A stretch of 64,000 bases of DNA, from contig JAYJMM010000116.1 of assembly GCA_037349105.1 (NCBI GenBank), positions 1,798,001-1,862,000 on the forward strand, given 5' to 3'. Numbering within the stretch: the first letter of the stretch is position 1; each line of letters opens with the position of its first letter. Below, one piece after another: positions 22,566 to 63,975 of the stretch. The translations under genes and the position numbers were made by a program. The stretch is from Limnomonas spitsbergensis. Lineage: Eukaryota > Chlorophyta > Chlorophyceae > Chlamydomonadales. Below the pieces are notes generated by a model. It ran no database searches, had not been told where the DNA came from, and saw nothing but the letters and a program-made list of their open reading frames with translations.

Positions 22566-23446
22566 GGATGGCAATGCAAAACGTTTGTGTTGTAATTATC
22601 GGGTATGTCCTTGTTTCGGCGACGATCGGTGAACAGCGGTGAACAGCGGTGAAGAGCGGTGAAGAGCGGTGAAGAGCGATCAGTACAGCTGCTGGGCAGA
22701 GGTGTACACCCTTTCTCCGTAAACCCCGTCGCTTTCTGTGACGATTCACGGCCATGTAGTGTCTTCGAGTAATCAATGCACGTATTATGCCGAGACCCTT
22801 TTATTGTATGGATACTTCACTAGTATAGTGCCATCTTGCAAGCTCCGATGCTACACTACCTGATGCGTGGTTCAGAGCCTGATAGCGAGGCGCGGTTCTC
22901 CTTCAGCTCTCAGGTCCGTTCCCTGTCTGTCCACGACTATCTCTCTACACCATCGAGCAGGGGGTAGAAGAAAAATCCGGCGTGTGATACAGAAGCTCTG
23001 TAGCTGTCTGGGTACCGTTGTTCCACTGCAGCGGGGATGTTCCTGGGCGGATGCCCTGCTGCTCTGCGGAGCGGGGCGTTCCTGCGCTGGCGGCCTTTGC
23101 CACTTAGCTTCTTCGAGGAAACAGAGTCATTTGAATTGTGTGTGACACCTCATACAGTGCAACATGGCGGGGTAGGGCGAAAACGGATTTCCGCTGTCAT
23201 GAGGCCGACTCCCGAATGCCCATCCTCTCGTTGCCCCCACGACTAGGCCCACCATTTAACAACAATGGGGAAATCTCAAGCCAGCTGTGTGGCTTCTTCA
23301 GCCTTTATTAAGAAAAATGATATGTTCCTGACTCTTCACACCGTCTCATGTCTGCAGCAGCAGTCAGTGGATGCATGCAACCTTCTCCTCCTGTTGTCCC
23401 CGATAGGTCCATTGTCGCGAGTAAAGCTAGGGGAACATCTCCTCCC

Positions 23447-52412
<28,966 letters not shown>

Positions 52413-53990
52413 CACACAGGGGGTGGCCCTCGGGTCTGGAAGACAGCACTGCGCAAACGTTGTGAGGAGGAGGGATCAGAGCACGATCTGGGATCGAGAA
52501 GTGTCTTGGATTGGGCCAGGGTTCTGGAGCTCTCTGGATTGGGGCCACTTGATGACAAGGTGTCATCGAGTTTTCCAAAATATGTGTTACTTTCGCATTG
52601 TTCAAAAACTGTCGAAAGGTGACAGTTGATGGGCTTGTTTGGGGCAGGGAGAGATTATCTTGCTCGGTTGTGACGGACTTGGGGGCAGGCATTCATCCAG
52701 CTTGCGGTCCCAGGGATCATGTCGGTAGCTCAAATGCAGAGCCGCCCCGGCTGAGACGCCTCAACCCTGTCTTTTATCGGCTTTTTTCGGCCCCCCTCGT
52801 TAGCTAAAAAGCCAGAGAGCTTTGCAGCGCGGCGGATGGTGCGCAACGCATCGCGGAGGGAAGTGTGCTCAGAGATGTAGACCCCAAGAACAGAGCTGAC
52901 ATTTTTGTTGTTTCGTTTTCTTGCGACCTTCGTTGACCTTCTGTTGGCTGTTGTGCAATCTAAGTGGCTAAAACCCTATTTTGAGCTGGGGTGGGCATTT
53001 TAAGGGCCATGACAGTTGGCTGTTGTGCAATCTGAGTGGCTTGCCCTATATTATGAGCTGGGTTGGGCAATTTAAGGGCCGTGATGGTTGGCTGTTGTGC
53101 AATCTGAGTGGCTTGCACTGTTATAAGCGGGGTTGGGCAATTTAAGGGTCGTGACGGTTGGCCTCAGCACGGTGTTTCACAAGAATTGTACGGTGCTTCC
53201 GTCAGAATTTCTTTGTTTGACAGACCGTTTTACGATTTACTTCTACGTCACCCTTTTACAGTGTCAGATCCCAACACTCATGTTGAGTGTGATACTGCCG
53301 TATTCATTTTATTTTTCACACTTCCAGATCACCCACCACTCATCTGTTGGCACGCGCCACCGCGCCACTGCCACCGTCGCCCTGGTCTCGTGGGCCCACG
53401 CGTGGGGCTCCGACACCCTGCTCCGACACCAGGGTACTGCTAATCTGTCGTTCACTCGAATCCGACCCAGAGATCTTCAGCCCGGCGTCTATAATTAATT
53501 ACCGAGCGATTCTTGATAATATCGACGTGGCATGCGCCGCATGCAGAGGCGGGCCGACTCCCAGTCACATGGCCTCAAATAAGTTTTTAGTTACTGTGGC
53601 CATCCTAGCTTTTATGGGATAGCGTATGGTGGTCCGTAATGCACTAAATTCTTTACACCGCCCCTCCTCCTTGACTGGGATTCAGTTCGAAATTGAAAAT
53701 TCACGAGGAGGGTGTGTCAGTCAGAGGATGTGGGTGATGAGAGGCCAGCAAAAGCTGAGGATTTGGGAGGTGTCTGTTATACTAACAGAGTCACAGATGC
53801 CTTATATTTGTGAACAGTGACTGCTTGTGAGCGCCATCTTCTTCTCGCAGTTTGTGCAATCCCTTATGGCACATCTTTGTTTTTGATTTATTTTTGGGCG
53901 GCGATGCCTGTGAGACTGTATTGACCCAGGGTTTTGCATAATTTCCCGGGGTTTTGCATCCTTTTCTTTCTGGGCCGTCCGTATCTTTCT
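52413..53990. other. 3' flank of the metalloprotease with a triplicated 72-bp segment
   Basis: No gene recognised. At 52943-53162 a segment of about 72 bp (GTTGGCTGTTGTGCAATCTG ... GGGTTGGGCAATTTAAGGG) is repeated three times. TGTAA, the usual volvocine poly(A) signal, is first met only near 54444. Confidence 0.5.
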
Positions 53991-54974
53991 GAGCGTTCAG
54001 CAGGGCCCAGCGGGAATGCAATGTTCCAACCTATCTTTTCTCGTGGATGGTTCGCATTCTGTTCGTGGACACGAGTCTCATGGACTCAAGAACTGAAAAG
54101 GTGCATGTGGCTTTGGCCCTGAGCTGCACGGTTCCTTTTATCATGCACGCCCCTAGGGGGGCGTAGGTTTATATCTTTCTCTCAATTACTGAAGTGATCT
54201 GCAAATGCGATGGAGCTTTCTAAAGGAGTCTGCTGATGTGGAGAAGACTCTTACAAAAATGCCCCCATGCTCTCTTTCGCACTCTATGGGGGTCATTCCC
54301 ATGCTGCTCGTCCGTGGTTGTGTGTTGGTTGCTTGCCCAAGGGGCAGCATTTTTTCCCGTTTTGCTCATTGTCCTAGTTTATTTTGTGCCCGATCTGGTT
54401 TCGGGGCTACAGTCCCATGCATCAAATGTGATGCCCCGCTGGACTGTAAAAACGTCACGTTCCGGATGCCTTTCCAGCTCTCTGCAGCCCCTGCGCCAGG
54501 CAGCGGGGCTCCCAACGTTCGCCGCCAGTTGGGGAGTCATGAGGGAGCTACAAATGCAACCGATGCAACGAGGTTGGTGGCGCCATGTGCTTCGCTTCTA
54601 CAATTCCAGAGGTGCAATGTCTTTAGCCTGATGCCTTTGCGGTACTATGCATTGGCACGGTGGAACACTCAACGGGATGTATCATTCCTGGTATTACCGA
54701 GCCAGTCATTGACAGTTCACCTCCCCGGGCCATGCTCAAAAGGCTCGGTTGTAAGGGAGCCTTACGGTCCGGTTGAGAGATAACGAAACTGCTGCCTGGC
54801 ATATACCAGTGTGCCACACACTACTGTAAACCAGTTCCAGGTTGCGAACGCCTATCATTAAATCGAGTTGTGGGGAGTTGTATACCGGTATTAGACTACG
54901 TAGGTACGAGGAGGATTCTATTCAGCTAGACTAGTTTAGAACAGCGCATACCCGCTGGGCCCTGCTGAACGCTC
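53991..54974. mobile_element. Candidate 984-bp element with 24-bp perfect terminal inverted repeats
   Basis: The left arm at 53991-54014 begins GAGCGTTCAGCAGGGCCCAG. The exact reverse complement ends at 54974 (arm 54951-54974). Similarity continues inward for about 20 more bases (ATGC..TGTTC.AA.CTA). No transposase is recognised inside; the open frame at 54205-54783 matches nothing I know. No clear target-site duplication is visible. A non-autonomous DNA transposon is the simplest reading. Confidence 0.5.
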
Positions 54975-57146
54975 GGCCTCGTGGGGCTGGTAGGGAATGA
55001 CTAGGCTCAATTCCAGCTAGCATGCACAACCTGGGCCATGGTGCAGACATTCCATCCTCCTATGTGAGGGGGCAGGAACATTGAACCCGGCGTTCCAGGC
55101 GGGGGGAGAGAGAAGATCATGTGGCGTGCGGGTTCGATCCCTCAACCTCTGGGTATGGTTGCCACCAGCGTTATACCTCTGGACAATTTCCGCCCCCTAG
55201 CTAGACTAGTAAACTCTGCTGAAGTCCTGGAACTCAGGCAAATGCTTGCTCACAGGGAACGGGTCAGTGGGTAAGTAGGATATGTGTTTATAATCACTCA
55301 CATTAAGTATTCTCAGTGTAACGTCGTTGACCTAAAGTCTTCTCAGACTTAAACAGGTCTGCTGACACTTGAACCTGTATGAAATCTAGGGATGTTTGTT
55401 AACCTGGGGTGATCTTGTGCAGCGAGTGAGACCATAAGTCCTAGTGATTTAGTGGCCGATGGCCTCATGCTCACAGCGGGCTTTTTGGTGAAGAAAATTA
55501 TCTTGGGGCTGAGTACCACGATAAGGGTTGTCAAGTGTAGCCTTAAAACGATGGGCTGTGATGGTGGGGTCCGTGGAATCAAACCAGTGCTTGAGTTTTA
55601 GAAGCATAGCTGGGCATATTGGGGGGTCGGAATTACGCTTGTCTCGGATCGCTCAGGAGATATTCACTTGTTTCATGGATTGCCAAGCGAGGGGGGGGGC
55701 GAAAAAACAAATAAGGGACTCCATCCCCCCTAATTCTCCAAAACTCATCCGTTTGACAATTGACAAAGGAGTTGCACCTCAGGACTTTTGGGAGGGTATC
55801 TCGGCATTAAGAAAATCAAACGTTTATTTTTAGGGACTTGGACCCCCCTCCTAGTTTGACATGCGTTGCCTGGATACTTAACGTCGACCGTTGACCATGC
55901 ATAGGGGGGCATTCGGAAGCCCTGGCCCTACCCTGTGCAGTGAGATCTTCATATCATGCAGTTTTCTCGGGGCTGAGATGTTGTTCGCAAAATAAGCTTT
56001 TGTGAAATCTAAGAAATCCTAATTGTTTGGCTCTCTGTACCTCAGTCACCGTTGGGCAAAAAAGCATTTTACGACCAGATATGGAAAGCTCTCGTCAATC
56101 TCCCTACTTGTCGAGGATGGGGTGTTTTAGTTGTTTTTTGCCCCCCTTCGTCGCCAATAATTGTTTACTGTAGATTTACTCCGATTTTCCCACACTACAT
56201 ATGTGTTTAACCTTCTATTGATAAGGGTACGATTATAAGACTTTTGCTCGCCAGCAAAAAGGCAAGCACCTCATCATTATCAATCTACCAGTAAGTTCGT
56301 TAATACAAAACCAAAACTAAAGAGCGATCATCAAACCAATACGCGTGGCACAATCCTATGTCAAGACAATGTGAACAGATGTAAGTACGGGTACGTAACC
56401 CTTGCAACTTCTCTACCATTCCATTGACATTTAACACCACAGATTCGAACCTTGATATGGACCCTCAGAGCACTCAAGAGTCGAGCTCAAAGGTGACTAC
56501 CTAAACCACGGAAAAAAGCTTGATGGTGACTTCCTAAAGTACCGGAAAAAACTCGAAGGTGACTACCTAAACCACAAAAAAACCCTACTGATCACGTCAT
56601 CACTAAGGGTCACCCACAGGAACACGACTTTTGTTCAGGAAAACAGGAATTTAGGTACAGCTCGGGAATACAGGTCATTATAACGAAATAATGAAGGTAC
56701 TGATCAGGAAAACAAGTATACTGATCATGTACAAAACCACTGATCAGGAAAACAAGTACTGGTATACTGATCATGAACACAAGTACAGATCATGAAAAGA
56801 TCACTGCATCGCGCACATGTGTACATCTCCTGATCGGCGGGACATCGCCTCATGCTCAGAAGGCCCCACTCGTCACCTCTGGGGGAGAGCACGTATGGCA
56901 AAGCCACAACACATCTACAACTTTCACGTCAAGTTTCTCAAGTCCGGGGGGTCAGATTCAATATAAGATTCCCACAATCCCTTTATCGAAGTTAGCGACG
57001 CGAGAAAAGCCTGGCTTGGCCGTGGTTCCGCCATGCATTGAACAGCCACGGATGGTATGGAACCACGACCTGGAGATCAACAACATCGACCCCCCCTGGT
57101 ACAGCTTGAGGGCTGTTGCTGCCCCCCCCCCCCTTCGATTGCATCT
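54975..57146. other. AT-richer intergenic region with small repeats
   Basis: No gene recognised. AGCTAGACTAGT occurs at about 54924 and 55199. GGTGACTACCTAAACCAC-type repeats (three copies) lie at 56487-56586. An ACTGATCAGGAAAACAAGTA repeat (two copies) lies at 56699-56790. The last 100 bases are probably the 3' UTR of the minus-strand gene. Confidence 0.45.
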
Positions 57147-60100
57147 CTAGGCCATTCCAGCACGGATCGACTTCAGATCAAGCACACCCAGCGGCACTCC
57201 CACGCTGTGCAGCCGGCCCATTCTGCGATCCTCCCAAAGAGAGACCAGGCCCTTGACGCCTTCCACCTCCCTCCGGATGACCTCCGTGGGGAACGAAGCT
57301 GCTCCATGGCCCAGGGAGCCTCCAGTCCAAGCTGTCAGAACAGGTGCCCGATCGCCATGCCCGGCCCACAGCGACTCGCCAGAGCTGGCAAGGGCCGCGG
57401 CGGCGGCGATGGCAGCTGAGTGGTGCGCGTGCGGGGCCGTCTGATCGTGATTGACATCGGCGGTGCGGGCTCGGAGCGCGGCCTTGGCCTCGAGACGCAC
57501 CTCTTCATCTGGCGGCATGGCCAGGTTGATCCCCGCTGAGCTGAAGTTGCTCCCCCCGCTCTCCGGGCCCTCAGGGCTTGAAACAGCGGACTTGGCAATG
57601 ATCTCCAGCAGGTGCTGGCACGAGTGGGCCGACAGCGCACCCCTTCCGATCCCTGCTCTTCCTCCTGCTCCTCCTGCTCTTCCGGCTGCTCCGGCCGCAG
57701 CTCCTCCTCCCACCCTTGCTTTTCCACCAGGCAGGCAAGACATCTTTGAGGTTACGCTCTGCCCCGCCTCTTCACACTCCAACGCGTGCATCCTCACGTC
57801 CGGCGCAGAAGTGGGCGTCAGGGCATAGCTGGACGCCGGCACCGCCATGGAGCCGTCGCCGCCCGTCGCAGGAGACGCCGCGTGAGAGGAGGCAGTATGG
57901 GGGCGTGGCGCCCCAGGGGGCAGCTGCAAAAATAAATCCTCTCCCTCCTCCCCCTCCTCCCGCTGCTGCTGCTGCTGCAGGGTAATCGACCAGTCCCTGC
58001 CGCTCAGCGTCGGGGAAGAGGGAATGGGCGCGGCGTCGACGCGGCCCATGTCGAAAACTGGACTGGAGTATAGGACGACAAAGCCATCGCTGGACACCCC
58101 GTGGACCAGGCCGTGTCCAATGGGCACCGCCGCCGCTGGCGGCGGCTGTGCCTTGACGTTGTCAGGGCGGCTGGGGGACTGGTTGCAGCTGGCATGATGC
58201 AAATTGCATTGAGAGCCGTGACTGGAATAGCGTCCGCTGGCGGTTAAGGGTGTGGTCAGAGGGTTGATCCGGCGTCGGGACCTGCCCATGCTCACAACCA
58301 AATGCGGCCTTGTCTTGGATACAGTCTGCACGGTGTGTGTGGTGAGGTGTGTGGTGAGGTGTGTGGTGAGGTGTGGGGTGAGGTGTGTGTGACGAGGTGT
58401 GGGGTGAGGTGTGTGGTGAGGTGTGTGGTGAGGTGTGTGTGACGAGGTGTGTGGTGAGGTGTGTGTGGTGAGGTGTGTGGTGAGGTGTGTGGTGAGGTAT
58501 GTGTGGCGAGATGTGTGGTGAAGCTGTGAGGGATGAGGGGTGTGTGGTGAGGTGTGTGGTGAGGTGTGTGGTGAGGTGTGTGTGGTGAAGAGGTGAGGGG
58601 TGAGGGGTGTGTGACGAGGTATGGGGTGAATCTGTGAGGGGTGAGGGGTGTGTGTGTGTGGTGAGGGGTGTGTGGTGAAGAGGTGAGGGGTGAGGGGTGT
58701 GTGGTGAGGTGTGTGTGGTGAAGAGGTGAGGGGTGAGGGGTGTGTGACGAGGTATGGGGTGAATCTGTGAGGGGTGGGGGGTGTGTGTGTGTGGTGAGGG
58801 GTGTGTGTGTGTGTGGTGAGGTCTGTGTGGGTAAAGAGATGAGGGGTGAGGGGTGTGTGGTGAGGTGTGTGTGGGTGAAGAGGTGAGGTCTGTGTGGGTA
58901 AAGAGATGAGGGGTGAGGGGTGTGTGGTGAGGTGTGTGTGGGTGAAGAGGTGAGGTCTGTGTGGGTAAAGAGATGAGGGGTGAGGGGTGTGTGGTGAGGT
59001 GTGTGTGGGTGAAGAGGTGAGGGGTGAAGATGTGTGTGTGGGTGAAGAGGTGAGGGGTGAGGGGTGTGTGGGAGAAGAGGTGAGGGGTGAGGGGTGTGTG
59101 GTGAGGTGTGTGTGGGTGAAGATGTGAGGGGTGGGGTGTGTGTGGTGAGGTGCGTGTGTGAAGATGTGATGGGTGAGGGGTGTGTGGGTGAAGAGGTGAT
59201 GGGTGAGGTGTGTGTGTGTATGTGTGTAAAAATGTGATGGGTGAGGTGTGTATGGTGATGGGTGTGTGTGTGATGTGTGTGGTGAGGTGTGTGTGGGTGA
59301 AGAGGTGTGGGGTGAGGGTATTTGGTGCGTATTGTGAGGTGGACTACCCAAGTGCATCTGTGAGCAGGGAGTTGGGTGGCAGGCCGAGAGCGTCATTTCA
59401 CGCCATAAAGAGTTGTCTGCAGCCGCTGCAACTAATACCATTCGCAGCTAATTGGGCACATCAAGTTGCAATAAATAGACAGCGCCAGCTGCAAGACACA
59501 CGACAGCAACCTCTCCGTTTCACACTTGAGAGTAGCAGCTGCAAATACCCAGCTGCGAATACCCAGCTGCAAATACCCAGCTGCAAATACCCAGCTGCAA
59601 ATACCCAGCTGCAAATACCCAGCTGCAAATACCCAGCTGCAAATACCCAGCTGCAAATACCCAGCTGCAAATACCCAGCTGCAAATACCCAGCTGCAAAT
59701 ACCCAGCTGCAAATACCCAGCTGCAAATACCCAGCTGCAAATACCCAGCTGCAAATACCCAGCTGCAAATACCCAGCTGCAAATACCCAGCTGCAAATAC
59801 CCAGCTGCAAATACCCAGCTGCAAATACCCAGCTGCGAATACCCAGCTGCGAATACCCAGCTGCAAATACCCAGCTGCAAATACCCAGCTGCAAATACCC
59901 AGCTGCGAATACCCAGCTGCGAATACCCAGCTGCAAATACCCAGCTGCAAATACCCAGCTGCAAATACCCAGCTGCAAATACCCAGCTGCAAATACCCAG
60001 CTGCAAATACCCAGCTGCAAATACCCAGCTGCAAATACCCAGCTGCAAATACCCAGCTGCAAATACCCAGCTGCAAATACCCAGCTGCAAATACCCAGCT

Positions 60101-63100
60101 GCAAATACCCAGCTGCAAATACCCAGCTGCAAATACCCAGCTGCAAATACCCAGCTGCAAATACCCAGCTGCGAATACCCAGCTGCAAATACCCAGCTGC
60201 AAATACCCAGCTGCAAATACCCAGCTGCAAATACCCAGCTGCAAATACCCAGCTGCAAATACCCAGCTGCAAATACCCAGCTGCAAATACCCAGCTGCAA
60301 ATACCCAGCTGCAAATACCCAGCTGCAAATACCCAGCTGCGAATACCCAGCTGCGAATACCCAGCTGCAAATACCCAGCTGCAAATACCCAGCTGCAAAT
60401 ACACAGCTGCAAATACCCAGCTGCAAATACCCAGCTGCAAATACCCAGCTGCAAATACCCAGCTGCGAATACCCAGCTGCAAATACCCAGCTGCAAATAC
60501 CCAGCTGCAAATACCCAGCTGCAAATACCCAGCTGCAAATACCCAGCTGCAAATACCCAGCTGCAAATACCCAGCTGCAAATACCCAGCTGCAAATACCC
60601 AGCTGCAAATACCCAGCTGCAAATACCCAGCTGCAAATACCCAGCTGCAAATACCCAGCTGCAAATACCCAGCTGCAAATACCCAGCTGCAAATACCCAG
60701 CTGCAAATACCCAGCTGCAAATACCCAGCTGCAAATACCCAGCTGCAAATACCCAGCTGCAAATACCCAGCTGCAAATACCCAGCTGCGAATACCCAGCT
60801 GCAAATACCCAGCTGCAAATACCCAGCTGCAAATACCCAGCTGCATGTACTTGTAGGGGGTGCCGTGTTACAGAAGGGGGCTGGCAAGAATCCACCCATC
60901 CACCATTCAGAGTCTGGATGTCCAATCCGCAAACTTCGTAAAGACATTCAAATAACTCGCGTGATGTGACAACCTCGAGTGCACATTTGCCCCCCGCCCC
61001 CTTCAGACCCCTGCCTGTCCCGTCTGCTCTGCCTCCTGATCATCCTCCCACTAGTCCCTCCCCACCTCACTCCTGCTCCTGCACCCACTCGCCCCCTTCA
61101 GGCCCCTGCCCCACCTGCTCTGCCTCCTGCCCATCCTCCCAAATGATCTTCTTCACCCCACTCCTGCTCCAGCTCCCACTTTCCCCTCACGTCCATCAGA
61201 CCCCTGCCCCACCTGCTCTGCCTCCTGCCCACCCTCCCATTTGAACTTCCTACCCCAACTCCTGCTCCTGCTCCTAATCGCCCCCCGCCCCCTTCAGGCC
61301 CCTGCCCCACCTGCTCTGCCTCCTGATCATGCTCCCACTGGTGCCTCTCTGCCACCCGAGCATTCTGGTCAGCCAGCATGACCAGTCCGGCCCTGACTTT
61401 GTCCCAGGTGTTCCGCAGGGCCTGGCGGCGCAAGTTTTCAAACCTCAGGTACTGTCTCAACAGGTGCCATCTGAGCAAGACATGGGCCATGGGGTGAGAG
61501 GTTAGTGGAGGGTGACTTGGAGCTTTTGGGGGAGGGGGGGGCCATGGACTGCAATCTGAGCAAGACACGGGCCATGGGGTGAGAGGTTAGTGGAGGGTGG
61601 CTTGGAGCTTTTGGGGGAAGGGGGGGGCCATGGACTGCCATCTGAGCAAGACATGGGTCATGGTGTGAGAGGTTAGTGGAGGGTGGCTTGGAGCTTTTGG
61701 GGGAAGGGGGGGGCCATGGACTGCCATCTGAGCAAGACATGGGCCATGGGGTGAGAGGTTAGTGGAGGGTGGCTTGGAGCTTTTGGGGGAAGGGGGGGGC
61801 CATGGACTGCCATCTGAGCAAGACATGGGCCATGGGGTGAAAGGTTAGTGGAGGGTGGCTTGGAGCTTTTGGGGGAAGGGGGGGGCATGGACTGCCATCT
61901 GAGCAAGACATGGGCCATGGGGTGAAAGGTTAGTGGAGGGTGGCTTGGAGCTTTTGGGGGAAGGGGGGGGCCATGGACTGCCATCTGAGCAAGACATGGG
62001 CCATGGGGTGAAAGGTTAGTGGAGGGTGGCTTGGAGCTTTTGGGGGAAGGGGGGGCCATGGACTGCCATCTGAGCAAGACATGGGCCATGGTGTGAGAGG
62101 TTAGTGGAGGGTGGCTTGGAGCTTTTGGGGGAAGGGGGGGGCCATGGACTGCCATCTGAGCAAGACATGGGCCATGGGGTGAAAGGTTAGTGGAGGGTGG
62201 CTTGGAGCTTTTGGGGGAAGGGGGGGGCCATGGACTGCCATCTGAGCAAGACATGGGCCATGGGGTGAAAGGTTAGTGGAGGGTGGCTTGGAGCTTTTGG
62301 GGGAAGGGGGGGCCATGGACTGCCATCTGAGCAAGACATGGGCCATGGGGTGAAAGGTTAGTGGAGGGTGGCTTGGAGCTTTTGGGGGAAGGGGGGGCCA
62401 TGGACTGCCATCTGAGCAAGACATGGGCCATGGGGTGAGAGGTTAGTGGAGGGTGGCTTGGAGCTTTTGGGGGAAGGGGGGGGCCATGGACTGCCATCTG
62501 AGCAAGACATGGGCCATGGGGTGAAAGGTTAGTGGAGGGTGGCTTGGAGCTTTTGGGGGAGGGGGGGGCCATGGACTGCCATCTGAGCAAGACACGGGCA
62601 ATGGGGTGGAAGGTTAGTGGAGGGTGGCTTGGAGCTTTTGGGGGAAGGGGGGGCCATGGACTGCCATCTGAGCAAGACACGGGCATTGGGGTGAAAGGTT
62701 AGTGGAGGGTGGCTTGGAGCTTTTGGGGGAAGGGGGGGCCATGGACTGCCATCTGAGCAAGACATGGGCCATGGGGTGAGAGGTTAGTGGAGGGTGGCTT
62801 GGAGCTTTTGGGGGAAGGGGGGGCCATGGACTGCCATCTGAGCAAGACACGGGCCATGGTGTGAGAGGTTAGTGGAGGGTGGCTTGGAGCTTTTGGGGGA
62901 CGCTCCACTACACCCCCGCAATGAAGACTGTATTAAACCCAGCCCCCCCTGATTTATGGTAGCTCACCTACTGCTACGGCCAAACGGGTGGCTTCCTTAA
63001 TCCACGCCTCAGACGCATCGTGTATTTATTTATTTACACCCAGGCCCCACCCACCCACCGGTACACAGCCATAGGGGTGGTCTTGGCCCGGGAAATCAAA

Positions 63101-63124
63101 GGGCTGAGCCCTGCCGTGCTTTGC
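57147..63124 (-). CDS. Unidentified gene, three 3' exons, 5' end outside the window
   Basis: Minus-strand exons: 63124-63059, 61470-61311 and 58325-57147 (TAG). Phases match at both junctions (CG|A gives Arg; CAG|ACT is phase 0). The middle exon encodes a charged, probably helical segment (RQYLRFENLRRQALRNTWDK, then DQNARVAERHQWEHDQEAEQ). The last exon (392 residues) is low-complexity: poly-Gln followed by EEGEEGEDLF, Gly/Ala-rich runs, then a better-conserved-looking end (PTEVIRREVEGVKGLVSLWE). No family was recognised. The 66-nt exon is the weakest part; its donor CCG|GTGGGTGGG and pyrimidine tract are good, but the opposite strand is also open there. Exons are embedded in splice-junction repeats on both sides. 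Confidence 0.55.
58328..59330 (-). repeat. Irregular GT/GA-rich array before the last exon of gene 3
   Basis: On the transcript strand it reads CCTCACCACACACCTC-type repeats that run directly into the acceptor CACCGTGCAG. It is C-rich on the transcript strand. Frames open through it on the minus strand (Thr/His/Pro-rich) are artefacts continuous with the real exon. Confidence 0.88.
59536..60845. repeat. 14-bp minisatellite (CAGCTGCAAATACC)
   Basis: About 93 nearly identical copies; almost the only variant is GCGAAT for GCAAAT. The homogeneity suggests recent expansion. It lies in the middle of the intron of gene 3. All six-frame readings are artefacts. Confidence 0.96.
60999..61330 (-). repeat. 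Donor-spanning repeats of gene 3
   Basis: On the minus strand the middle exon ends GATCAGGAGGCAGAGCAG and the intron begins GTGGGGCAGGGGCCTGAAGG. Further copies of GGAGGCAGAGCAGGTGGGGC follow near 61218 and 61120. A diverged one at about 61030 reads GAGGCAGAGCAGACGGGACA. Exon tail plus donor are therefore tandemly repeated into the intron. Confidence 0.92.
61465..62900 (-). repeat. 85/86-bp minisatellite spanning the acceptor of gene 3's middle exon
   Basis: About 17 copies. On the minus strand every unit contains CCATGTCTTGCTCAGATGGC, which is the true acceptor (..GCTCAG at 61471) plus the first bases of the exon (ATGGCA). Units also hold a long C-tract (CCCCCCCTTCCCCCAAAAGC). Frames read through the array are artefacts. 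Confidence 0.95.
62955..63003. repeat. Second locus of the SINE-like 3' segment
   Basis: GGTAGCTCACCTACTGCTAC, GGCCAAACGGGTGGCTTCCT and TAATCC match the 3' part of the element at 50990-51265. No A or B box is visible nearby, so this is a truncated copy or an unrelated sharing of that tail. Confidence 0.45.
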
Positions 63125-63305
63125 CTGTTCAACGCGGCACAAGGAATGAAAGTGACAAGAGTTCAGGGTCTGGGGTTTAGGCCTCAGGGTTATCCGTGCA
63201 GGCAAACCATCCAATTGAGAGTTCTTGGCGTCACAACTGGGATACCCCAAGGACTGGAATACACCAGGGCATTTCACATCAGGCCCCTTGCTGGGTGAAA
63301 GTGTG

Positions 63306-63515
63306 AGGTGATGCATGTGTGAATCAGGAATGATGCATGTGTGAATTAGTCAAGATGCATGTGTGAATAAATCATGATGCATGTGTAAATTAGTCAAGAT
63401 GCATGTGTGAATAAATCATGATGCATGTGTGAATTAGTCAAGATGCATGTGTGAATAAATCATGATGCATGTGTGAATTAGTCAAGATGCAAGTGTGGAT
63501 GCATCGTGATGCACC
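63306..63515. repeat. Short tandem repeat (GATGCATGTGTGAATTAGTCAA type)
   Basis: About nine units of 20-22 bp, alternating GAATTAGTCAA and GAATAAATCAT endings after GATGCATGTGT. Confidence 0.9.
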
Positions 63516-63606
63516 GGTACGGAGTTGCATGGCCCGCAAACCGGGTGCAACAGAGTTTCGGGAATCGACCATCAATCGATGACAAGAGAAACTGCACTTC
63601 GGGCAT

Positions 63607-63975
63607 ATGGGGGTTCAGGACACATGAGGGTTCAGGACACATGAGGGTTCAGGACACATGAGGGTTCAGGACACGTGAGGGTTCAGGATACATGAGGGTT
63701 CAGGACACATGAGGGTTCAGGACACATGAGGGTTCAGGACACATGAGGGTTCAGGACACATGAGGGTTCAGGACACATGAGGGTTCAGTACACGTGAGGG
63801 TTCAGGACACATGAGGGTTCAGGACACATGAGGGTTCAGGACACATGAGGGTTCAGGACACATGAGGGTTCAGGACACACATCATCCACCCCCGAACCCT
63901 GACCGACCTCCATCAGACGCTAACAAGAGAAATTGCACTTCGGGCATATGGGGGTTCAGGACACATGTCATACAG
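63607..63975. repeat. 17-bp tandem repeat (GGGTTCAGGACACATGA)
   Basis: About 16 copies. The segment GCACTTCGGGCATATGGGGG at 63595 recurs at 63936 with its flanking AACAAGAGAAAT/ACAAGAGAAACT, so the array is bounded by a duplicated flank. Confidence 0.9.

Noticed and set aside
54205..54783. 192-codon open frame inside the candidate inverted-repeat element
   Set aside because: No recognisable domain, and an overlapping frame of similar quality exists. Kept only as content of the element.
55119..55150. GGGTTCGATCCC, a tRNA B-box/T-loop lookalike
   Set aside because: No A-box at the right distance and no cloverleaf can be drawn, and the stem has mismatches.
63045..63151. Plus-strand exon reading beginning APPTHRYTAIGVV
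   Set aside because: Open with plausible splice sites, but the minus-strand reading connects in phase to the gene 3 exon at 61470. Both cannot easily be true, and the minus reading has more support.
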